Below the pieces are notes generated by a model that worked only from the letters and a program-made list of their open reading frames with translations, was not told the DNA's origin and searched no databases. Positions 1-5,951 of a stretch of DNA of 8,340 nucleotides are shown in pieces; within the stretch, counting starts at the first letter, position 1; every line of letters begins with the position of its first letter. The position numbers were made by a program, and so were the translations under genes. The stretch comes from Solobacterium sp. (lineage in GTDB: Bacteria; Bacillota_I; Bacilli_A; Erysipelotrichales; Erysipelotrichaceae), in the NCBI GenBank assembly GCA_016284975.1, contig JAEEPV010000240.1, positions 1 through 8,340 of the forward strand. Direction: 5' to 3'.

Positions 1-180
1 ACGGTGTCCGCCCATATCCATACGATTTCCGTTATGGTTTACCGTACGGGAAATGCCTCCGAAGTGTTTGGATTCTTCAAAGACCGTCACGTTATACTTG
101 TCGGACTGCTTCAGCAGTTCATAGGCAGCCGTAAGACCCGCAGGTCCGGCACCGATAACGAGAATATTCTGTTTGTCCAT
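1..180 (-). CDS. FAD-dependent oxidoreductase, UDP-galactopyranose mutase-like (N-terminal 60 residues only)
   Basis: This is a partial gene running off the left edge, with only residues 1-60 present. The N-terminus is a dinucleotide-binding Rossmann fold: a hydrophobic strand, then GAGPAGL at residues 10-16, and an acidic strand end (VFEES, residues 33-37) that would hold the adenosine ribose. GG at 41-42 and DMGGHR at 55-60 resemble the flavin-side motifs of UDP-galactopyranose mutases and related amine-oxidase-fold flavoproteins. Such enzymes act in the cytoplasm on nucleotide sugars or lipid-linked substrates; the real substrate depends on the missing part. The ATG at 180-178 follows an AGGA (rc of 193-196) about 12 nt upstream. 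The gene begins 5 nt after the acyltransferase stop, so the two are probably co-transcribed. The fold is confident; mutase rather than another oxidoreductase is a guess. Confidence 0.82.
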   Translation of the reverse strand, partial: MDKQNILVIGAGPAGLTAAYELLKQSDKYNVTVFEESKHFGGISRTVNHNGNRMDMGGHR

Positions 181-185
181 ATTAT

Positions 186-1178
186 TCAGTTTTCCTTTCG
201 CTTCCTGATCGTATCAAAACAGACCGCAAGCACTGCCATGATCAAAAGATTGCAGGCAAGCCGTCCAAATACCGCGGTATTGACCGGGAGGTTTTTCCAG
301 AATGAGAACAGACTGTCTTCGATGGCATGAATGCACATCAGCAGCAGGCTGTGCTGTCCGATCCAGCAGAGGATCTTTGTCGGCTGAGGAAGGAAGCTGA
401 TCGCTTCCATAAAACGAATCACGCAATAGCTCGCACATAATGCCTCAAGCACTCCAAGTGAAAGCTCCGGATACCATCTTCCGGACATTTCGATATAGCC
501 AAAATGCTTCATCAGAAACATCCAGATGATCAGAAATACCGGGAACAGGATCCGGTCATATCTGCGGATCCTGTCGTCATACCGCTTTAATTCCATGCCG
601 GCAAGAATAAACCCGCAGGCAGCCATCGAAACATCGAGATTGAAAATCATCCAGTTCCAGTCGAACATCCCGATGCCAAGTCCGAGAATCGAAATGATCC
701 CGATCACATAGATATAGTCATCCCGAAGATCGTTCTTAAATGCGGTGCACACCGCATTGACGATCGTTCTTGCCCCAAACAGACTCGCCAGGAACCACAG
801 CACACCGATCGGTTCATGAACCCCATCTCCCGTACCGCTTGCCCAGATCAGCGCCTGAACCATATTTTTCAGTACTTCCAGCGGAACCAGGTGCCGATAG
901 AAGATCTTGACCAGTGCGATCACCAGTGCAGAGATCACATATGGTATGAGCAGATGGATGGCATCTTTCTTTGTCCGATAGAAAAAGTCCGCCCAGCTGT
1001 TGGATGGTTTAAAGGTATAACCCGAAAGAATAAAAAACAGCGGGATATGAAAGGAAAAGATGATGTTATGCGTAAAGGAACCCGAATCGGTCGTATGTCC
1101 TGCGATTACCAGAAGGATCGCAAGTCCCTTTGCGGCATCGATCCAGGTAATTCGTTTTTTCTCAACGGTCTCATTCAT
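186..1178 (-). CDS. Acyltransferase family 3 membrane protein (sugar O-acyltransferase)
   Basis: A 330-residue polytopic membrane protein of the acyltransferase-3 family (OafA/WecH/NodX type), with about ten hydrophobic segments. Family hallmarks are WIDAAKG at residues 12-18, the conserved His28 in the first helix (LVIAGHT), FSFHIPLFFILSGY at 41-54, and GVLWFLASLF at 125-134. Known members transfer acetyl or other acyl groups to hydroxyls of surface sugars or periplasmic glucans. Length is normal for a single-domain member, and there is no SGNH extension. The ATG at 1178-1176 has an AGGA (rc of 1187-1190) 8 nt upstream and a matching promoter further upstream. It is first in a unit with the flavoprotein at 1-180, which suggests work on a surface glycan. 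The substrate is unknown. The last residues are strongly basic (RKRKEN). Confidence 0.93.
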   Translation of the reverse strand: MNETVEKKRITWIDAAKGLAILLVIAGHTTDSGSFTHNIIFSFHIPLFFILSGYTFKPSNSWADFFYRTKKDAIHLLIPYVISALVIALVKIFYRHLVPLEVLKNMVQALIWASGTGDGVHEPIGVLWFLASLFGARTIVNAVCTAFKNDLRDDYIYVIGIISILGLGIGMFDWNWMIFNLDVSMAACGFILAGMELKRYDDRIRRYDRILFPVFLIIWMFLMKHFGYIEMSGRWYPELSLGVLEALCASYCVIRFMEAISFLPQPTKILCWIGQHSLLLMCIHAIEDSLFSFWKNLPVNTAVFGRLACNLLIMAVLAVCFDTIRKRKEN

Positions 1179-1205
1179 GTTGTCTGTCCTGAAATCACTG
1201 TCAAA

Positions 1206-1234
1206 ATTATAAGATAAACAGGACTGTTTCTCAA
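1206..1234 (-). promoter_or_regulatory. Sigma-A-type promoter of the acyltransferase-flavoprotein unit
   Basis: On the minus strand, TTGAGA (rc of 1229-1234) is followed by a 17-nt spacer and a perfect TATAAT (rc of 1206-1211). This predicts a start near 1199 and a leader of about 21 nt holding the AGGA site of the acyltransferase gene. The -35 box lies inside the inverted repeat at 1222-1240, so a protein bound there would be expected to block this promoter. Confidence 0.8.
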
Positions 1235-1240
1235 ACAGTC
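1222..1240. promoter_or_regulatory. Inverted repeat overlapping divergent -35 regions (putative operator)
   Basis: The sequence GACTGTTTCTCAAACAGTC is an 8+8 bp perfect inverted repeat around a 3-nt centre. It contains the whole -35 box of the leftward promoter (1229-1234) and covers most of the expected -35 position of the rightward gene (1232-1237). Symmetry and position fit a dimeric repressor site governing both directions. No regulator gene is visible in the window. It could also form an RNA hairpin, but no U-tract follows it on either strand, so it is not a terminator. Confidence 0.5.
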
Positions 1241-1251
1241 TGAGGCACTCG

Positions 1252-1260
1252 TGCTATGAT
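1252..1260 (+). promoter_or_regulatory. Extended -10 element for the methyltransferase-like gene
   Basis: TGCTATGAT matches an extended -10 (TGn followed by TATGAT, 5 of 6 to consensus). The -35 position at 1232-1237 (CAAACA) is poor, as is common for extended -10 promoters. The predicted start at about 1267 lies only 2-3 nt before the ATG at 1270, implying a leaderless or nearly leaderless message. That agrees with the lack of a good ribosome binding site there. Confidence 0.4.
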
Positions 1261-1269
1261 GAGACCGTT

Positions 1270-2298
1270 ATGAAAATTGAAGATCATGAGGCCGTTGTTT
1301 CATTCTTGAAACGATGCCGCAGAAATCTGAATCAGAACGCATTAAACCGCTTTCTCGACGCCCAGGTAACCCCGGGGAAAGAAGCCTATGTGAAGAAACA
1401 GCTGAAAAAAGCAGGTGCGCAGGAATTTGACGGAGATGCCGGACAGTGGCCTTCCCTGTTTCTTTCCAGTCAGAAGTGGAAAGAAAGCCCGTATCATCAG
1501 GCAGTCACCGAACAGCTGCTGTCCGAACACAACAGCCGCTATCAGAGTCAGTGGTTTGCCGGCGGAAGGCTGTTCAATGCGGACGCGGTACAGCCTGATC
1601 GCAATCGGGAACTGGGTGACTGGATGAAGCTTCGGGCAATGGATGAGGATATCGAAACGCTGATCCTGTCGGAGAATCAGACGGAATGGATGCTGGATGC
1701 ACCTTCGGAAATGGCAACCAATGACCCATACGCCGAAAAAGCCCATGGCAATATCATTACCTTCGGGCTTGGCATCGGTTACTTTCTGTTTATGGCATTG
1801 CGCAACCCGGACGTCTCGCATATCACCGTGATCGAGCGGGATCCGGAAACGATCGGACAGTTCCGGAACGTATTACTGCCGCTGTTTCCGGACCACGATC
1901 GCTTTGATATCCGGTGTGAAGATGCCTTTTCCGTCTGGAACCGGGAGGATCTGAAGTCATTCGACTATATTTATGCGGATATCTGGCAGAGTTCGGAAGA
2001 CGGACTGTTTGCGATGAGAAAGCTGCTGAAACAGGATAATCCGCCGCTTGAAAACGCGGATTTCTGGATCGAAGACAGCTGTATTGTTCCCCTGCGAACG
2101 CTGATCTTTCTGCATTATGAAGAACTGGTATCCGGAAAGACGGCTTCAATTCATCCGGATTATGAGCCGCTGATGAAAGATGTACGGCTTTATTTTGAAT
2201 CCATTCCGGATACGGTCAGGGATCCGGAGTCATTAAAAACGATGCTGTATGACCGCAGGATCCTGCGGTCCATTCTTGGAGGTAAACCATGCGCGTAA
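1270..2298 (+). CDS. Spermidine-synthase-like / SAM-dependent methyltransferase-fold protein
   Basis: A 342-residue soluble protein with a class I Rossmann core in its second half. NIITFGLGIGY (161-171) is the glycine-rich nucleotide loop, VIERDP (187-192) gives the acidic ribose-binding residue, RCEDAF (215-220) is the next strand, and FDYIYADIWQ (231-240) is the motif IV region. This order matches spermidine synthases and related methyltransferases; which donor it uses, or whether it is catalytic, cannot be told. The first ~150 residues are charged, Gln-rich and not recognised. ATG 1270 is the only early ATG in frame and lacks a clear ribosome binding site, perhaps because the message is leaderless. 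The end overlaps the PHP gene by 10 nt, so the two are likely translationally coupled. No polyamine genes are adjacent. The fold is secure, the function open. Confidence 0.85.
   Translation: MKIEDHEAVVSFLKRCRRNLNQNALNRFLDAQVTPGKEAYVKKQLKKAGAQEFDGDAGQWPSLFLSSQKWKESPYHQAVTEQLLSEHNSRYQSQWFAGGRLFNADAVQPDRNRELGDWMKLRAMDEDIETLILSENQTEWMLDAPSEMATNDPYAEKAHGNIITFGLGIGYFLFMALRNPDVSHITVIERDPETIGQFRNVLLPLFPDHDRFDIRCEDAFSVWNREDLKSFDYIYADIWQSSEDGLFAMRKLLKQDNPPLENADFWIEDSCIVPLRTLIFLHYEELVSGKTASIHPDYEPLMKDVRLYFESIPDTVRDPESLKTMLYDRRILRSILGGKPCA
2251..2270. repeat. Perfect 20-bp palindrome inside the methyltransferase-like gene
   Basis: GACCGCAGGATCCTGCGGTC is its own reverse complement and encodes part of DRRILRS near the protein's C-terminus. 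It lies just upstream of the ribosome binding site at 2278, so a message hairpin could affect re-initiation at the PHP gene. It may equally be a by-product of Arg-Ile-Leu codon choice (CGG ATC CTG is frequent in this DNA). Confidence 0.35.
2278..2283 (+). promoter_or_regulatory. Ribosome binding site of the PHP gene
   Basis: GGAGGT stands 5 nt before the ATG at 2289, inside the last codons of the preceding gene. It fixes the PHP start at 2289 rather than the second in-frame ATG four codons later. Confidence 0.85.
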
Positions 2299-3107
2299 AC
2301 ATGCATACACACAGTGTGTTCTGTGACGGAAAAGATACACCGGAAGAAATGATACAGACGGCGATCGAAAAAGGCTTTGATATTCTCGGCTTTTCCGGTC
2401 ACGGCTATACCCCTGTCGATGAATGCTGCATGAATCCGCAGGCAACGAAGGAGTATATCTCCACGATAAACCGCCTGAAAGAACAGTACCGGGACAGAAT
2501 TACGATCTATCTTGGAATTGAAGAGGACAAAACCTGCCGTATCCCTTCGAAAGATCCATACGATTTTGTGATCGGCAGCGTTCACTTTCTTGCGCATAAC
2601 GGTGAAATACAATCTGTCGATAATACCAGAGATATTCTGGTTCACATGGTGGAAGACTGGTATGACGGCGACTTCCGGAAACTCTCCGAAGACTATTATC
2701 GGAGCGTTGCGGAGCAGGCTGCGTTTCAGGAAGTGGATATCATCGGTCATATCGATCTTTTGACCAAATTCAACGAAGATGAATCGTTCATCTCCTTTTC
2801 CGATCCGGTTTATCTCCGGCAGGCAGAAGAATGTATCCATGCGATCGGGACTTCAAAAATCTTTGAAGCCAATACCGGTGCAATTGCCCGCGGTTACCGC
2901 AGGACCCCCTATCCGCACCGGACACTGCTTGAGATCCTGCATTCCATCGACGCAAAGATGATGCTCAACAGCGACTGTCATAACCGGCAGTATCTTGACT
3001 GCGGATTCGAGGAATCACTGAAGCTCTTAAAAGACTGCGGATTTACCTGTCTTTATGTATTAAAAAACGGGGAGTTTGTCCCCGTCGAGATCGATGCATT
3101 TCACTGA
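2289..3107 (+). CDS. PHP-domain phosphoesterase, histidinol-phosphatase (HisJ/HisK) family
   Basis: A 272-residue single-domain PHP metallo-phosphoesterase at full family length. Probable metal ligands are visible in order: HTH at residues 6-8, Asp13, His38 (SGHG), Glu78 (GIEED), His99 (SVHF), His154 (GHID) and SDCH at 228-231. GHIDLLTKF and the NTGAIARGYRRTPYPH segment (195-210) are typical of the HisJ/HisK family, which hydrolyses L-histidinol phosphate in the cytoplasm during histidine synthesis. No other his genes are present and the partner gene is methyltransferase-like, so another small phosphate ester remains possible. The start is set by GGAGGT, and the gene overlaps its upstream neighbour by 10 nt. 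Its stop overlaps the stop of the convergent SGNH gene by 7 bp, and its last codons hold that gene's apparent terminator. Confidence 0.9.
   Translation: MRVNMHTHSVFCDGKDTPEEMIQTAIEKGFDILGFSGHGYTPVDECCMNPQATKEYISTINRLKEQYRDRITIYLGIEEDKTCRIPSKDPYDFVIGSVHFLAHNGEIQSVDNTRDILVHMVEDWYDGDFRKLSEDYYRSVAEQAAFQEVDIIGHIDLLTKFNEDESFISFSDPVYLRQAEECIHAIGTSKIFEANTGAIARGYRRTPYPHRTLLEILHSIDAKMMLNSDCHNRQYLDCGFEESLKLLKDCGFTCLYVLKNGEFVPVEIDAFH
3062..3085 (-). terminator. Intrinsic terminator of the GtrA-MBOAT-SGNH unit, inside the PHP coding region
   Basis: Read leftward, ACGGGGA (rc of 3079-3085), a 5-nt loop and TCCCCGT (rc of 3067-3073) form a perfect 7-bp stem. A run of T follows directly (the A-tract 3062-3067 on the plus strand). 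It begins 15 nt after the SGNH stop codon. On the plus strand the hairpin has no U-tract behind it, so it should stop only leftward transcription. Confidence 0.75.
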
Positions 3108-4501
3108 ATCCGGCTGCCTTCAGAATCAAAGATCGAGTGATCGATCACATAACCCTTCTCTTTATCGAGCAATACGATCTGAAGACCCTCTCCGGTTCTT
3201 TCATACGTGAGGTCATACACACGGATGGAACCGGATTTTTCTTCCGAGTGAAGGCTGTATCTGACATTCTGTTTCCAATCGATCGCAGAATGGTCATTCG
3301 GATAAACTGCAGGCGTTCCTTCTTCATAAACTGCCGCAAATGGTCCGGTTTCCTGGAGACCAAGCAGTGCTGCTTCCGCTTCCCCGCTTCCGGTCACAAA
3401 GATCAGGTAATCATTCCGGTCAAAGGAATGCATATAGGTGTCATAATCCCTGATCCGATACAGGTTCGCGTTTTTGATCTGCCGCAGGCAGTATGCCCGG
3501 CTGTTTTCATATTGGTTATCCCTGATTGGCTGGATTCCTGATTCCACCAGTACCTTTGCGATATGAGCAGTCAGCTTGGCGGCACCGGAGGTATTGGCAT
3601 GGCCGGCATCTGCCATATCATGCGCAAAATCAAAATCGAGTGTTTCGTACACGGAAGCTTCGTTGTAGTCGATATAGGTCAGCTCCTGTTCCCTTGCATA
3701 TACCTGCACCGCCGCATGGATCGGTGCACTGCATTCGGTATACGGGGTATTGACCAGAATCAGCTGAATCTCATTGTCTTTGCAGAGCTTTGTGATCTGT
3801 TCCAGGTACTGCCGCATCAGTCCGTGCATGACGGAAGGCTGTGCATTGGTATCGGTGAGCGGCTTATAGTCTTCCTCGTTATAATCTTCCGACAGAACCG
3901 CATAGCCTTTGAGGTCGGTGCGCTGGGAAGGCCATAAACGGAAATCGTTTGGGACAAGATCCCGCCAGCGGGAATGATAGCGGATGACAGGAAATACATA
4001 ACTCGCAAATGTCTGTTCTGCGTCCAGCCGGTGAATGGCTGATACTGCCTCCAGCTTCACCGATGACCATTTCATTGGATCCAGGGATTTACGGATCGAA
4101 GGTTCGGAACAGTTATACGGTGTTTCGGTAAGCGGAAAACATACAATGGTATCCAGGACAACCGCTTTTGGATGCTGGAAACGCAGTGCTTCCTTCAGCC
4201 AGTAATAGCTGATCAGAAGACTCTGTTCTTCCGAACCGAGATTAAAGCTGCGGATCCCTGTCGCATCATACAGTTCCTGGGGAGAGAATGCCGAGATGGC
4301 ATGTGAACTTCCAAGGAACAGGACATCGACCGTATCCTTTTCCATCTCATAAAAACTCTCATACGTAACGTCCAGAGGCCAGTAGTTGTCGTTATAGAAT
4401 TTCGGACGGGTCACTTCTCCCATCAGAAAAGCCAGGACGACTGCTGTCACCAATACCGTCAATATATGAAGAATCAGGTTTTTGTTTCCTCTGGTATTCA
4501 C
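3101..4501 (-). CDS. SGNH/DltD-like acyl-transfer partner of the MBOAT, with probable ILEI/FAM3-like C-terminal domain
   Basis: A 466-residue protein with one N-terminal membrane anchor (about residues 9-28), so the bulk should lie outside the membrane. The SGNH hydrolase domain spans roughly 57-325: VDVLFLGSSHA (58-68) carries the nucleophilic Ser (S65/S66), NLGSEEQ (87-93) follows, and DAGH at 298-301 gives the Asp and His. DltD, AlgJ and AlgX relatives work with an MBOAT to place acyl groups on extracellular polymers. Residues ~350-462 form a separate domain whose pattern (DYLIFVTGSGEA, GLQIVLLD, VIDHSIFDS) recalls ILEI/FAM3-like carbohydrate-associated domains; this is from memory of the family. 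The start is GTG at 4501, immediately after the MBOAT TAA, with GGAGAT (rc of 4508-4513) upstream, which points to translational coupling. Confidence 0.85.
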   Translation of the reverse strand: MNTRGNKNLILHILTVLVTAVVLAFLMGEVTRPKFYNDNYWPLDVTYESFYEMEKDTVDVLFLGSSHAISAFSPQELYDATGIRSFNLGSEEQSLLISYYWLKEALRFQHPKAVVLDTIVCFPLTETPYNCSEPSIRKSLDPMKWSSVKLEAVSAIHRLDAEQTFASYVFPVIRYHSRWRDLVPNDFRLWPSQRTDLKGYAVLSEDYNEEDYKPLTDTNAQPSVMHGLMRQYLEQITKLCKDNEIQLILVNTPYTECSAPIHAAVQVYAREQELTYIDYNEASVYETLDFDFAHDMADAGHANTSGAAKLTAHIAKVLVESGIQPIRDNQYENSRAYCLRQIKNANLYRIRDYDTYMHSFDRNDYLIFVTGSGEAEAALLGLQETGPFAAVYEEGTPAVYPNDHSAIDWKQNVRYSLHSEEKSGSIRVYDLTYERTGEGLQIVLLDKEKGYVIDHSIFDSEGSRIQ

Positions 4502-5893
4502 TTAGAAATCTCCGTAAATAAACGCCCTTGCGTCATAGCCAAACCCATAGGTTCCAAGCAGCAGAATCACAACGATGAAGCAAAGATATACCGCATAGCG
4601 GATTCCCCATTTTTTCTGCAGGAATTCCTGTTCGAGGTCGCGTTTCTGGTTTATATGCTGGATGATGACAAATACAGCCAGTGCCAGCAGACAGACGATC
4701 CAGTCATATCCGCTCATGCCAATGAAAAGTCCTTCCTCTTTGGGAAGTGCATGAAAGGCAAACAGACTTTTCGTATGCTGGATCACATTGCGGAATCCAT
4801 AGGATCGAAACAGAATCGCACTGTATACGATCAGCGCTGCAGTGATCGTCTGACGGATCCGCTTCTTGATGACTGCGGGAATCTTCAGCAGTGCATACAG
4901 TTTTTCCCGTAATGCAAAGGTCATCGCACCAACGATCTGATAGATCGCTGTCAGCAGTCCCCAGGCAAGGAATGTGAGACTTACACCGTGCCAGAGCGCA
5001 GAAACAACAAATACGGCGATAATATTCAGATACTTCCGTACAGTCCCCTTGCGGGATCCGCCAAGCGGATAATAAACATAATCTCTCAGAAAACTGCTCA
5101 GGCTGATATGCCAGCGATGCCAGAATTCTGCGGTCGATTCCGAGGTAAACGGATGGTTGAAGTTATCCCCAAGCCGTATGCCAAACAGCAGTGATACTCC
5201 CTGTGACAGCAGTACACAGGCAAGAAAATCCGTATACAGCTGGATCAGATAAGCGGAAACAGCGATCCATGCGGCAAATACGGTATATACCCCTGCTTCG
5301 GCATAAAACGTATTAACGGGAATGGCCGCCCGGTCTGATATTACAAATTTCAGGAACAGTCCGCATAAAATACGCAGAAACCCGCGGATGACATTTTCTT
5401 CCTCCAGCGCGTGGCCTTCTTTCAGCTGCGGCGCCAGGGCTCCGTAACGGGGTATTGGTCCCTGTACGACCTGGGGAAAGAATGCGATGAATAATATGTA
5501 CTGTAAAAGATTTGTTTCCGGTTCGGTTTTTCCCGAATAACAGTCCGAAAGATAAGCAATGATCTGCAGGGAAATATAGGAAAGACCTAACGGCAGAAAG
5601 ATACCGGGCAGTGACATTCCGATTACCTGTGAACCAAGATGGAACCAGTATGGAAGAATGGAGAACAGAAGTGCTGCGGTCAATGCCGGCCTGGAGTCTT
5701 TGATCCTTGGCGCAGAAAGGAAACTGAACAGGATCATCCAGCCTAATGCCGGTAATCCTTTGAAATCCGCAAAGCAGTAAAACGCGATGCTGGCGGCCAG
5801 CAGCGCAATCCACCGATGCCTCAGCGGCAGTACGTAATAAATCAGAAAAGCGACCGCAACGATGAGGTAATATCCAAGCGACAGATAATTCAC
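4502..5893 (-). CDS. MBOAT-family membrane O-acyltransferase (AlgI/DltB/PatA-like)
   Basis: A 463-residue polytopic membrane acyltransferase of normal AlgI-type length. Landmarks are FFPQVVQGPIPRY (138-150), YTDFLACVLLSQG (220-232, the usual YSDF region), GDNFNHPF (242-249), EFWHRWHISLSSFLRDYVYYPLGG (256-279), SALWHG with the catalytic-type His302 (298-303), and the C-terminal GYDARAFIYGDF (452-463). MBOATs of this branch pass an acyl group, usually acetyl or D-alanyl, through the membrane to a dedicated SGNH partner, and that partner is the next gene. No acyl-carrier or DltA-like gene is seen, so acetyl is more likely than D-alanyl; this is inference. The start is GTG at 5893, preceded by AAAGGAGAT (rc of 5901-5909). 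A 58-nt gap with a small hairpin separates it from the gene before. Confidence 0.94.
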   Translation of the reverse strand: MNYLSLGYYLIVAVAFLIYYVLPLRHRWIALLAASIAFYCFADFKGLPALGWMILFSFLSAPRIKDSRPALTAALLFSILPYWFHLGSQVIGMSLPGIFLPLGLSYISLQIIAYLSDCYSGKTEPETNLLQYILFIAFFPQVVQGPIPRYGALAPQLKEGHALEEENVIRGFLRILCGLFLKFVISDRAAIPVNTFYAEAGVYTVFAAWIAVSAYLIQLYTDFLACVLLSQGVSLLFGIRLGDNFNHPFTSESTAEFWHRWHISLSSFLRDYVYYPLGGSRKGTVRKYLNIIAVFVVSALWHGVSLTFLAWGLLTAIYQIVGAMTFALREKLYALLKIPAVIKKRIRQTITAALIVYSAILFRSYGFRNVIQHTKSLFAFHALPKEEGLFIGMSGYDWIVCLLALAVFVIIQHINQKRDLEQEFLQKKWGIRYAVYLCFIVVILLLGTYGFGYDARAFIYGDF

Positions 5894-5914
5894 TGATACG
5901 ATCTCCTTTCTCTG

Positions 5915-5929
5915 GATCCGCTTCGGATC
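5915..5929. repeat. Short inverted repeat ahead of the MBOAT ribosome binding site
   Basis: GATCCG-CTT-CGGATC forms a 6+6 bp hairpin in the 58-nt gap between the large membrane protein gene and the MBOAT gene. It lies 5 nt upstream of the AAAGGAGAT site. There is no U-tract, so it is not a terminator. It might be an RNA processing or stability point within the operon. I see no convincing internal promoter in this gap. Confidence 0.3.
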
Positions 5930-5951
5930 AACAGTCTAATATGGCAAATGA

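Noticed and set aside
816..1217. A 133-codon open frame on the plus strand opposite the acyltransferase gene
   Set aside because: It lies wholly antisense to a clear acyltransferase-3 gene, has low-complexity composition with no recognisable motif, and covers the leftward promoter.
3137..3148. GTGATCGATCAC palindrome downstream of the PHP stop, considered as its terminator
   Set aside because: No T-tract follows on the plus strand, and the bases are coding for the SGNH protein; GATC-rich palindromes are common in this DNA.
3101..5893. A dlt (D-alanylation) operon
   Set aside because: MBOAT and SGNH members are present, but no DltA ligase or DltC carrier gene is adjacent and the neighbours are GtrA and an unknown membrane protein.
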